From Candidatus Helarchaeota archaeon (GTDB lineage Archaea > Asgardarchaeota > Lokiarchaeia > Helarchaeales > JABXJV01): a stretch of 21,299 bases of DNA. Location of the stretch: the NCBI GenBank assembly GCA_013375355.1, contig JABXJV010000551.1, forward strand, positions 1 through 21,299, written 5' to 3'. Below are positions 1 through 7,976 of this stretch, piece by piece. The position numbers were made by a program, and so were the translations under genes. Each line of letters opens with the position of its first letter. Positions within the stretch are counted from its first letter, which is position 1. The notes beneath the pieces were generated by a model. That model did no database searches, was not told where the DNA came from, and saw only the letters and a program-made list of their open reading frames with translations.

Positions 1-3000
1 GTCATAATTCCAATGGCTCTATCAGCATCTTCTAACATCACTTCATTTCTTAAAGCCATACGAGCATGTGATTCAGCTAGGCGAATTAATCCTTCAAGTT
101 GTCTAGATGAGATAGCAATAGGGGAATTTTCGGAATCTCCAGAACCTCGCATTTCTAAGTAGAAGTCATTTATTTGTTTTTGCGCTTCGGGTTGTAGCAC
201 TGGTTTTATATTTTTACGGGCATATCTAATGTATTTATTTAATAAATCTTGAGGAATTTCAGGAGCGGATTTAGGATTTAACTCTTGATGTAATTCTAAA
301 ATATGCTCTGCCAATTTTGCATCTTTTTCAGCATCAGGAATATCTCTAAGAATAAAGATAAGGTCAAATCGAGATAGTATTGAAACAGGTAGTTTTTTAA
401 TATTTTCTGCCACATTTTTATAATCATCATATCTACCGTAGGTAGGATTTGCTGCCGCTAATATCGAAGTTCTTGCGTTTAAATTTGCTAATATTCCAGC
501 TTTTGCTATACTTACAGTATTATGTAAAATTAATCCTTGACTTATAAAATTATGATGAGGTTCAATAGTGATATCATAAACCCAAGGAATGAAATTTTCT
601 TTCTCATTTTTAATTTTTTCAATTTTTTTGATTCTATCCCATAGGATTTCTGCATTCATTAAATTTTCTAAATTTTTTACTTGTTTCTTAATTTCTTCAA
701 TTTTATTCTTTAATGCAAAAATAATAATATCTCTAATTTGTTTTCTTTTTTCTTTACTATACCCCCCTCTTTCATAATAATCGATAATACCTCTATTAAT
801 TCCAGAGCATTCAGCTAATTTTTTTTGAGAGTAGAGTTTTTTTCTTATATCACTTATATCTGTTTCAGTTGTAAAAGATTTCTCTATTAATTTGATTCTA
901 TTTCTAAAATTTTTTAATTCTTTTTCAAAAACGTCTCTAGTTATTCCATGGTGTTCTTTTTTATGTCTATAATAATAACCATCATCAGATAATCCAAGAT
1001 TTTTTTTAATATCAATTATTTTATTAATTATAGAAGTAGGAAAAATATCATGATGACGAATTTTTTTGTCTTCATCATTTATTCTTACTATTTTATTAAT
1101 TTTATCATATCTAAGGTCATTCTCTTCAACAATCTCATTGAAAAATGTGCTTAAAGATTGCCCTCGAATATAAGTCTTATAAGAGTTATTATAATTGTCA
1201 AAAACTATTCGGCTTTGAATTTTTAATTTTAGTAACAAATCTTGGTAATCATCACCCAATCCTTTAGAAGAAGTTCTATAGCATATCGCTGTGGATTCAA
1301 CACTTCCATCCCCTTTAAACGCGCTTTTTAAAAATTCTCTTGCTATTTTTTTACTGTTACTTAAAATTTGAGAAGGAATACGTTTCTTCGGAGCTTTAAC
1401 CATTATTTCTGGAAAATTGATTTTTAACCATTTATATAACTGAACAGATAAATATCTTAATGTAATTAGACCATCATTTCTCTTATTAATTGAAGGATTG
1501 AGACCAAAAATATTTTTCATTAATTCATCAAATTCATTTAATATTTCCATATTCATATTGGAAATGCCGATTTCAGCTGTTGTCCCTTTATAAGAATGCC
1601 CCTCAGTTACTAAATATCCCAATATTCTTGCTAGTTTTGGAGTAATATATTTAGGAAAATTGATTTCTATCTCTAATGGATGAACACTTTTAATATTCGA
1701 ATTTAATTTTATTGGAACACTCGAATTTGGTAAGTATCTTGGAATTGGAATAAAATCTCCAATTTTACAGTTACTAGCATCTATACTTTTTAGTTTTTCT
1801 TCTCTAAATACGAAAATAGGATGTTCTGGTGTAACTTTTATAGTCCTTCCATTAGTAAATGTCATTTTATAAAAAAATTCAGGGGCCTTATGCCTACTGA
1901 CTCTGTTACATTCTATTTTGAAAATATTATTAAAATCTGTAGTATATAGTTCTAAATCGTTAAATGGAAGTATTTCACAATTAATTCCGTTAATGGTATT
2001 ATTTTTTTGGATTTTCATTAAATTATCGATAAATTCCCCAATTTTAATATGTCTACCATCAGTTGTTAAAATTTCCGTGGTGAAATGATAAGATTGTTGT
2101 TCCATTGCTTCATGTATCGCAACCCTATCTTGTGGATTCATTTTATCGAATTCATCGATACAAGCAACACCCTTATCAGCAATTACTAAAGCACCTGCTT
2201 CAAGTGTCATTTCCCCCGTATCTCTGTCTCTCATAACTGCAGCTGTTAATCCTGCAGCTGTAGATCCTTTTCCACTTGTATAGAGTCCTCTTGGAGCAAT
2301 TGCTTTAACACTCTGTAAAAGTTGACTTTTACCTGTGCCGGGGTCCCCCACTAGAAGTATATGAGTATCACCCCTAATTTTCATACCATCTGGTAATTCC
2401 TTTGACCTTCCACCAAAAAGAAGATAGCAAATAGCTTCTTTTATATCATGGTTTCCATAAATTGATGGAGCAATTGAATTAATTAGTTTTTCATGAATTA
2501 AAGGATCTTTTGATAATTCTATAATTTTTTTTTCATCCTCATCCGTTATATCTTCTTCCAACTCTTTCTCTAAAACAGAAATGTTGTTCGTTTCCAAATA
2601 AGTATGAAAAGTAGTAAGTTTTCCTCTTCCTGAAGAATCTTGAGTAGATCTTAAAATACCAGTAATTCCTACATTAGCTCCTGGTCTCGCAATATCAACT
2701 AAATCTTTTAATAATATAGCATCAATTGTTCTTGGTAGTTGTCCAGCAGGTAATGCTTCAGGACTTTCTTGAATACTAATTTTTTGCCAATCTATAAATT
2801 TTGATTCTTCAGGTAAAAATTTAAAGGGTCCTTTTCGCCGACATGTCTCAATATTACATTGTATGGGTTTTTTGAATCGATAACCTTCTTGTTTTATTAA
2901 AAAAGTATTCCTACATTGTTCACATTTAAATGCAGCATCTATTATTTGAGGTTTTACTATACTCGCTCGGTTTAGGATGCCGTGAACTTGCATAAGTTTT

Positions 3001-3350
3001 CCAATATGCTCAGCGCGTAAATTTCTTAATAATATTGTATGATCTTCATCTAAATTAGTAAAACGAGCTATACAATCGGGTTTTTGATTATAATATTTGA
3101 TATCAACATCTTTAAGTACGTTATTAATAGCTTCAGATGCTTTTCTGAGTAATTCATCAGGTTTATCGATAATTTCACGGGCTAACTGCGAATCAAATTT
3201 AAATAAATCATTAAAATTAATTTTTAAGGATTTTTTATTTTGTAGTGATAGCCCTCGTATGAGATCTCGATATTTTTTTTCATTTTTTTCATCAGTGAAT
3301 TCTGAAAAAAAACTCTCGAATCTTTTTAAAGGGTCGGTAGTTGTTTCCAT
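1..3350 (-). CDS. mcm: MCM replicative helicase, intein-containing, 3' end outside the window
   Basis: This is the ATP-driven hexameric helicase that unwinds DNA at the replication fork. The frame is open from ATG 3350 to base 1. The host protein has an N-terminal domain with a zinc site (C143, C146, C165, C170), Walker A GDPGTGKS at residues 335-342 and Walker B CIDEFDKM at 397-404. After residue 419 (EAMEQQ) the frame enters a 525-residue intein. It then resumes with TVSIAKAG, sensor 1 (AAANP) and the arginine-finger motif SRFD. The C-terminal winged helix is cut off by the window edge. An in-frame stop 12 bases upstream and a GGGAG at 3355-3359 support ATG 3350. The gene lies downstream of gins23 on the same strand, a pairing known in other archaea. 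Identity is secure. Confidence 0.97.
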   Translation of the reverse strand, partial: METTTDPLKRFESFFSEFTDEKNEKKYRDLIRGLSLQNKKSLKINFNDLFKFDSQLAREIIDKPDELLRKASEAINNVLKDVDIKYYNQKPDCIARFTNLDEDHTILLRNLRAEHIGKLMQVHGILNRASIVKPQIIDAAFKCEQCRNTFLIKQEGYRFKKPIQCNIETCRRKGPFKFLPEESKFIDWQKISIQESPEALPAGQLPRTIDAILLKDLVDIARPGANVGITGILRSTQDSSGRGKLTTFHTYLETNNISVLEKELEEDITDEDEKKIIELSKDPLIHEKLINSIAPSIYGNHDIKEAICYLLFGGRSKELPDGMKIRGDTHILLVGDPGTGKSQLLQSVKAIAPRGLYTSGKGSTAAGLTAAVMRDRDTGEMTLEAGALVIADKGVACIDEFDKMNPQDRVAIHEAMEQQSYHFTTEILTTDGRHIKIGEFIDNLMKIQKNNTINGINCEILPFNDLELYTTDFNNIFKIECNRVSRHKAPEFFYKMTFTNGRTIKVTPEHPIFVFREEKLKSIDASNCKIGDFIPIPRYLPNSSVPIKLNSNIKSVHPLEIEINFPKYITPKLARILGYLVTEGHSYKGTTAEIGISNMNMEILNEFDELMKNIFGLNPSINKRNDGLITLRYLSVQLYKWLKINFPEIMVKAPKKRIPSQILSNSKKIAREFLKSAFKGDGSVESTAICYRTSSKGLGDDYQDLLLKLKIQSRIVFDNYNNSYKTYIRGQSLSTFFNEIVEENDLRYDKINKIVRINDEDKKIRHHDIFPTSIINKIIDIKKNLGLSDDGYYYRHKKEHHGITRDVFEKELKNFRNRIKLIEKSFTTETDISDIRKKLYSQKKLAECSGINRGIIDYYERGGYSKEKRKQIRDIIIFALKNKIEEIKKQVKNLENLMNAEILWDRIKKIEKIKNEKENFIPWVYDITIEPHHNFISQGLILHNTVSIAKAGILANLNARTSILAAANPTYGRYDDYKNVAENIKKLPVSILSRFDLIFILRDIPDAEKDAKLAEHILELHQELNPKSAPEIPQDLLNKYIRYARKNIKPVLQPEAQKQINDFYLEMRGSGDSENSPIAISSRQLEGLIRLAESHARMALRNEVMLEDADRAIGIM
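519..2093 (-). other. Intein in MCM with a LAGLIDADG homing endonuclease domain
   Basis: This in-frame protein-splicing element of 525 residues interrupts the MCM ATPase module between EAMEQQ and TVSIAKAG. I translated it codon by codon and found no stop. Residue 1 is Ser. The block B motif TPEHP (T88, H91) is present. The block F motif VYDITIEPHHNF starts near residue 505, and the element ends in His524-Asn525 followed by Thr of the C-extein. These are the residues expected of a class 1 splicing intein. The endonuclease motifs are LGYLVTEG (158-165, acidic residue E164) and FKGDG (259-263, D262), so both active-site acids are kept and the enzyme may be active. Residues about 415-450 resemble a helix-turn-helix. 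Splicing should restore a continuous MCM. Confidence 0.95.
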
Positions 3351-3410
3351 CAATCTCCCAATTTAGCTTATGTAAAATTAAATTTTTTATACAATTCCTT
3401 TAATTACTAC

Positions 3411-3422
3411 TATTTATAAATA
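3411..3422 (-). promoter_or_regulatory. Possible TATA box for mcm
   Basis: The 12-base self-complementary AT element TATTTATAAATA begins about 60 bases upstream of the mcm start codon. This position would suit an archaeal TATA box with transcription starting near 3385. The region is AT-rich and no BRE is clear, so the call rests on position and sequence only. Confidence 0.3.
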
Positions 3423-3475
3423 GAGGGTATTAAGGATAAATGAAAAAAGTAAATTTTAAAATATTTAAGCGCGAT

Positions 3476-3504
3476 TATTAATTAAAACAAACTTTTAATT
3501 AATA
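3476..3504. repeat. Perfect 12-bp inverted repeat between gins23 and mcm
   Basis: The arms TATTAATTAAAA (3476-3487) and TTTTAATTAATA (3493-3504) are exactly complementary around the 5-base loop CAAAC. The repeat lies 93 bases past the gins23 stop and 126 bases before the mcm start, in the 246-base gap between them. It could be a transcript hairpin ending or attenuating gins23 transcription, or a protein-binding site. With only A/T pairs in the stem, any hairpin would be weak. Three copies of the palindrome AAATATTT (3459-3466, 3507-3514, 3543-3550) flank it. Confidence 0.6.
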
Positions 3505-3596
3505 CTAAATATTTTTATTATATTCCTAGTTTACCCTAGACCAAATATTTAGCTATAATTTTTCTAAATTTTAAAAATGATCTTTAGATAATATTT

Positions 3597-4136
3597 TCAA
3601 TCATTTTTGGGTAAAATTTCGGATTTCCATTTTTCGAAATTTGATAATATACTATCATATAAAATTTTCTCTTCGTTGGTCAAAGATTTAATAAGTAATC
3701 TTCGATTTTTTGCTTCAACAATACGTAAAATTTTGTATAATCGAAAAGTTAGTAAATCATCTATAAAATCCTTTGTTTTTTGTTTATTTTCAATTAATTG
3801 AGTTGTAGGATATTTCTTAATTTTTTTAGATAAATTTTCTAAATATTCCTTGATTCTTATATATAAGTCATCTTCTAGCGGCTGTAGATTCGAATTATTT
3901 TTTTCTCGCCATAAGAACTTGTCTAATTTTGCTAGGTCTATATTTTTTTCATCTAATATTTCAATCATTTCATTTTCTTTGAGGATTCGTGCCATCCAAA
4001 TCGGAATTTCTGTTACCAAATCTTTTTTAGTATATTCTATCTTATTTTCTTCAATTTGTGGTATAGGTTTTAAAGTCCTAACTTTGATCTTTTTATTTTT
4101 CCACTCAAATAATAAGTTCATTTCAAACACTATCAT
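3597..4136 (-). CDS. gins23: GINS complex subunit Gins23
   Basis: This is a subunit of GINS, which joins MCM and a Cdc45/GAN-type partner in the archaeal replicative helicase complex. The 179-residue protein has the Psf2/Psf3 domain order. A small beta-rich B domain comes first (about 7-75) with EIPIWMARIL at 43-52, matching the VPLWLA-type signature of Psf2. The helical A domain follows (about 85-179) with the helix around DLLTFRLYKIL at 127-137. Length suits archaeal Gins23. It lies between the roadblock-like gene (45 bases) and mcm (246 bases), all on the same strand. ATG 4136 is the longest start; ATG 4121 would give a more typical N-terminus beginning MNLLFEW. The alternative Gins51 has the helical domain first and is not favoured. 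Confidence 0.85.
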   Translation of the reverse strand: MIVFEMNLLFEWKNKKIKVRTLKPIPQIEENKIEYTKKDLVTEIPIWMARILKENEMIEILDEKNIDLAKLDKFLWREKNNSNLQPLEDDLYIRIKEYLENLSKKIKKYPTTQLIENKQKTKDFIDDLLTFRLYKILRIVEAKNRRLLIKSLTNEEKILYDSILSNFEKWKSEILPKND

Positions 4137-4181
4137 AGATTAAATTATTAAAAATAAACTTGGGTCAATTAGAAAGATTTT

Positions 4182-5231
4182 TTATACTTCATCTTTTACT
4201 TTTTTAATTGCTCTTACCATTTCATCCGCTAATTTTGATTTTTTTATTTTCTTTTCAATTTTTTTTGGCTTTTTAATTTTTTTAATTTCCTTCATCATTG
4301 CATCCTTTAAATCAAGCCTTGAATCTGGTTTTTGAATATGGCTTATTTTTTCAAGTTTAATAGGGGGTCTATTTAAAATTGAAACAATTTTATCTTGTAA
4401 GAGTTTTAGGTTTTCATTAGTAAAATTAAAATTCTTCCTATTTCTATCTAAATAATTTTTTATTTCAGCTTCTGTTTCTTCAATGTTTGCAAAAATGATT
4501 TTTTTTATATTTTCATCAAATAAAATAGTGAGAGTTGCACTTGCTAACTTCGTTCTGTTGGGAATTTCAAATAAATAAATTAAACCTATTTGTTTTCTAT
4601 TCAAAAAGTGAATTAAAGAATAACATTCCTTTATCTTGTCAGTATCACCTAATATTAGGACTAACCCTTTAGTAGCAATTCTTAAAGCTTCTTCTTCATT
4701 TATTGACATAGGAATCCAAGCGACTGGTTCTGGAACGAAATCTTTATTTTTTGATAAAATGATAGCAGTGATAGGTTCATTTGTTGTAAATTCGTCTCTA
4801 TTTTGAAGTGTTACACTTGTTTTTTGAGGTGGTGCACTTATCTTTTGTATAGGAACACTAATTTTTTGAGATTGGATACTAGATTTTTGGGACTTGAAAT
4901 ATTTATAAAGTAAAAAACCGAATTTTAGTGCTATTTGTACAAATTTATCAAGAATTATTTTGATATCTGTAGAGGAAGTGCAAATAAGAAATCCATTAAA
5001 GGCAATTTTATAAATATACAGAGTTTGGTCACTATTTCCCAATTTTCGTTTAATATAGCTATTTACGGGAATATCTTTATTCTCAAAGATCATTTTCAAT
5101 AAAATTTTTTTTGCAGATAAGCTGAGATTATTTTCAAAATAACGCCCATCTTTATTAATTAATCCATATCTTTTTATCCCCGTATCTCTTAATTCTTTTA
5201 TAATTGTATTGATAAAAGTCAATCTTTCCAA
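4182..5231 (-). CDS. Unrecognised roadblock/longin-like protein with lysine-rich tail, upstream of gins23-mcm
   Basis: This protein of 349 residues matches no family I can name with confidence. Residues 1-115 alternate beta strands and helices in a way that recalls a roadblock/LC7 or longin fold. A Gln/Ser/Lys-rich linker (about 116-143) contains three 7-residue repeats starting QKIS, QKIS and QKTS. A second alpha/beta segment follows (about 150-260). The last 45 residues are very basic and hold two similar 14-residue segments (307-320 and 333-346). The start is TTG at 5231, because there is an in-frame stop at 5244-5246, no ATG between, and the first internal ATG would remove 46 residues. 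It heads the gins23-mcm group with a 45-base gap, so a replication-linked role is plausible but unproven. Confidence 0.75.
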   Translation of the reverse strand: MERLTFINTIIKELRDTGIKRYGLINKDGRYFENNLSLSAKKILLKMIFENKDIPVNSYIKRKLGNSDQTLYIYKIAFNGFLICTSSTDIKIILDKFVQIALKFGFLLYKYFKSQKSSIQSQKISVPIQKISAPPQKTSVTLQNRDEFTTNEPITAIILSKNKDFVPEPVAWIPMSINEEEALRIATKGLVLILGDTDKIKECYSLIHFLNRKQIGLIYLFEIPNRTKLASATLTILFDENIKKIIFANIEETEAEIKNYLDRNRKNFNFTNENLKLLQDKIVSILNRPPIKLEKISHIQKPDSRLDLKDAMMKEIKKIKKPKKIEKKIKKSKLADEMVRAIKKVKDEV

Positions 5232-5346
5232 ACTCTTTATGGATTAATTAAATATCAAATAATAATCTCTATATAATTTAGTTATTTTTTGGATAAAACC
5301 TTTTAGATTCATGAAAAAAAATAAATAACATTAAATGTAGGAATTT
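5232..5346. promoter_or_regulatory. Divergent promoter region for the gins23-mcm group and rfcS
   Basis: These 115 bases separate two divergently transcribed replication gene groups and must carry both promoters unless transcription starts elsewhere. The TATA-like stretch CTATATAATTT at about 5270-5280 lies 67-77 bases before the rfcS start. No unambiguous BRE is visible. Confidence 0.5.
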
Positions 5347-6312
5347 ATGATGTCGGATATAATCTGGGTGGAAAAATATCGACCTCGAACTCTGGATGAT
5401 GTTGTAGGACAAGAACAAATTGTTTCAAGGTTAAAGATTTTTGTAAAAAATAAATCATTACCACATTTAATATTTTCAGGACCTGCCGGTGTTGGAAAAA
5501 CTACTTGTGCACACGCAATGGTCAGAGATATGTTTGGTAGAAATTATTCTAGAGATTTGGTCAGAGAATTAAACGCATCTGACGAAAGAGGTATCGAAAT
5601 AATAAGAACTGTGATCAAAGAATTTGCTAGACAAAAGACGATAACTGGAATACCCTTTAAAATAATGATTTTAGACGAATCGGATAATATGACATCAGCA
5701 GCTCAACAAGCATTAAGGAGGACAATGGAATCATATAGTAAAAATACCCGTTTCATTTTATTATGCAATTATAGTTCAAAAATTATTGAACCAATTCAAT
5801 CTCGTTGTGCAGTATTTAGATTTTCCCCTTTAAAAGATGATGAAATAAAGCAGAGATTAGAATATATATCAAATTTAGAAAAAATTAAATTAAATCCAGA
5901 CGCATTAAAAGCAATTTTGTATGTTTCAGGAGGTGATATGAGAAAGGCTGTAAATGTCCTTCAAGCCGCCTCAGCATCAACCAAAACCATTGATCAAGAT
6001 GCTATTTTTCGGGTAACCGGAAAGGCAAGACCAGAAGAAATACAGAAAATGATACAATTATCATTAGAAGGAAATTTTTTACAAGCGAGAAAAATGTTAC
6101 AAGATCTTTTGTTGAAATATGGCCTTTCAGGTATAGATATTGTGAAACAAATTCATAGAGAGATTTATAATTTAGATATTAAGGAAATAGAAAAAGTAAA
6201 ATTAGCTGATAAAACGGGCGAAATAAATTTTCGACTTATTGAAGGTGCAGATGAGAATATTCAACTATCAAGTTTGCTAGCACAATTTTCAAATCTAAAA
6301 AATATTGAATAA
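5347..6312 (+). CDS. rfcS: Replication factor C small subunit (clamp loader)
   Basis: This AAA+ ATPase forms the small subunits of the clamp loader, which opens the PCNA ring and loads it at primer-template junctions. The protein has 321 residues, typical for RfcS. It has the N-terminal VEKYRP motif, Walker A GPAGVGKTT (45-53), Walker B IMILDESD (106-113), and the SRC arginine-finger motif (152-154) followed by the helical collar domain. An AGGA element at 5339-5342 precedes ATG 5347 and ATG 5350. The second gives the usual N-terminus MSDIIWVEKYRP and better spacing, so the true start may be 5350. No RfcL is in the window. The gene ends 7 bases before the convergent DP1 stop. Confidence 0.97.
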   Translation: MMSDIIWVEKYRPRTLDDVVGQEQIVSRLKIFVKNKSLPHLIFSGPAGVGKTTCAHAMVRDMFGRNYSRDLVRELNASDERGIEIIRTVIKEFARQKTITGIPFKIMILDESDNMTSAAQQALRRTMESYSKNTRFILLCNYSSKIIEPIQSRCAVFRFSPLKDDEIKQRLEYISNLEKIKLNPDALKAILYVSGGDMRKAVNVLQAASASTKTIDQDAIFRVTGKARPEEIQKMIQLSLEGNFLQARKMLQDLLLKYGLSGIDIVKQIHREIYNLDIKEIEKVKLADKTGEINFRLIEGADENIQLSSLLAQFSNLKNIE

Positions 6313-6319
6313 TTATATA

Positions 6320-7825
6320 TTAAAAAGTCAACATTTTGACTTTTAATGTCTGTAAATTAATTATGGGCACCATACCTGGAGTGGGTCTAATACCTTTTTC
6401 TTTCTGAAATGAAGTTAAACTTTGAAAACAACCACTATTAATTAATTTTACACCCTTATAATCTTTATAACCATTAATATGGACATGACCGCAATGAATT
6501 ACATTAGGTATTTCATCTATTACTAACCAATCTTCAATTTCTGGAGAAATTCCTGTCTTTTGCCCATAACTAGGTGCTAAGTGTCGAGCAATCAATAATT
6601 CTTGCATAGCTTTTTCTGGATGTTCATAAGTCAATCCTGGAATTGAACTGATAACGTCATCAAAACTATCACCATGATAGACTAAAAATTGAACTCCATG
6701 AATCTCTATAAAAGTTGGATTTCCTAACATAGTGACATTTTTCAAATCATATAAGCTTCGTGCATACTTTTTGGGTATCGCAGGATGAGGTAGGGCCTTT
6801 CTAATGGCATCATGAGCGCCTCCAGGGATAATTATTATATTAATATATTCAGGAATTTGTTTTAAATAATTTGCTGCGGTTTCATACTGAGATTTAATGT
6901 CAATTAGCTCTAAATCATCTTTTTGTGAAGGATAGACACCTATTCCATCAACAATATCTCCTGCAATTATTATATACTTTAATCGTGAGGCAATTTCTAT
7001 TTGCTCTTCGTTTCCGCTTCTTCCATTTATCCAGTCTATAAAATTCTGAAATTTTTCTTTTAAAAATTGTTTGCTTCCAAAATGAGTATCTGAAATTAAG
7101 GCTACATAAATAGGGATCTCTGCTAATTTTTTATAATTTCTTTGTGGTATATCGGGAAAGATTATTTCATTTGCCATAAAAGTATCATTTTTCCAAATGC
7201 TCCCTTTAATACATATAACCTCGTCAGTGAGAATTTTCAAAGCTTTGTGAATTAATTCCTTATCTTTGTGTGGAATAAGAACAGATATATTATCTGAAAA
7301 ATCTTCAATTTGTAAATAAATATTCTTAGAGCTTGTTTCCTTTTTTTCTTGAATTATGCCCACAATAGTTATTTCTTTGTCTTTTAGTTTTTTTGCCTCT
7401 AAAATCGAGGTACTTCCTTTAACATCTGTTCTATCCATTAATAATAGATAAATCTTTTTGTACCTGCTTCTAAATAAATCTCTAAAATCTTCAACTTGTC
7501 CCTTTCCGTATAATCTCCCAGTAGGATCCTTTAAAATTCCAATATCAGCTTCAATATCTTTTATTTCACTTTCAAAATATGTTCCTTTAGAAATTTTTAT
7601 TTCTTCATCATCAGATTTAATATCCATCTGATTTTTTTTCGAATTAATCTCTTTAATTAAATCAAGAGTTATAAAAACTTGATTTTTACGTATATTTTTA
7701 AATTTTTCAATAAAATCATTTAAAAAATTTATAGGATCATTTTGATAAGATAAATAATCTAGTGCATCGGGAGTAATTTCTAATCCAAAATTAAGTAATA
7801 TTTTAATAATCTCTTTCTTATACAT
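6320..7825 (-). CDS. polB: DNA polymerase D small subunit DP1 with altered PDE motif
   Basis: DP1 is the small subunit of the archaeal replicative polymerase PolD and carries a calcineurin-like 3'-5' proofreading nuclease. The 501-residue protein has an N-terminal helical domain (about 1-50), an OB fold (about 147-225) and the phosphodiesterase domain (about 238-501). Metal-site motifs seen are SDTHFGS (D246, H248), GDIVDG (D290, D293), YHGDS (H384) and GHVH (H447, H449). The usual PGNHD motif reads PGGAHD at 334-339, with Ala in the position of the metal-binding Asn next to His338. Proofreading could therefore be weakened or use different ligands. The symbol follows the archaeal convention for DP1, not family B polymerases. 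ATG 7825 has no clear ribosome-binding site. Confidence 0.95.
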   Translation of the reverse strand: MYKKEIIKILLNFGLEITPDALDYLSYQNDPINFLNDFIEKFKNIRKNQVFITLDLIKEINSKKNQMDIKSDDEEIKISKGTYFESEIKDIEADIGILKDPTGRLYGKGQVEDFRDLFRSRYKKIYLLLMDRTDVKGSTSILEAKKLKDKEITIVGIIQEKKETSSKNIYLQIEDFSDNISVLIPHKDKELIHKALKILTDEVICIKGSIWKNDTFMANEIIFPDIPQRNYKKLAEIPIYVALISDTHFGSKQFLKEKFQNFIDWINGRSGNEEQIEIASRLKYIIIAGDIVDGIGVYPSQKDDLELIDIKSQYETAANYLKQIPEYINIIIIPGGAHDAIRKALPHPAIPKKYARSLYDLKNVTMLGNPTFIEIHGVQFLVYHGDSFDDVISSIPGLTYEHPEKAMQELLIARHLAPSYGQKTGISPEIEDWLVIDEIPNVIHCGHVHINGYKDYKGVKLINSGCFQSLTSFQKEKGIRPTPGMVPIINLQTLKVKMLTF

Positions 7826-7976
7826 TTTAATTCAAAAGTAAAAGGTATATTGATTATTTTTAATTTGAAATTGAATAATATATACTTATATTTAAAAAAA
7901 CTATTAAAACAATAAAAAATAATTTAAAAAAATAATTCACGTATGTAATAAATAAAAGTTTTAAAGGTTTGTTCAA
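7826..7976. promoter_or_regulatory. Divergent intergenic region between DP1 and the synthase gene
   Basis: These 151 bases lie between two divergent starts and presumably hold both promoters. TATA-like stretches are seen at about 7876-7892 (AATATATACTTATATTT). An AAAGG element at 7963-7967 lies 9 bases ahead of the TTG start of the rightward gene. Confidence 0.45.

Noticed and set aside
589..777. A hydrophobic plus-strand frame opposite the intein
   Set aside because: It is a Phe/Ile-rich shadow of Lys/Asn/Glu codons on the other strand. The intein reading frame is confirmed by motifs.
3597..4136. Gins51 rather than Gins23
   Set aside because: The IPIWMA-type B domain precedes the helical domain, which is the order of Psf2/Psf3-like subunits.
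6313..6319. A terminator between rfcS and DP1
   Set aside because: The convergent stops are 7 bases apart, leaving no room for an intergenic terminator, and no clear hairpin was seen.
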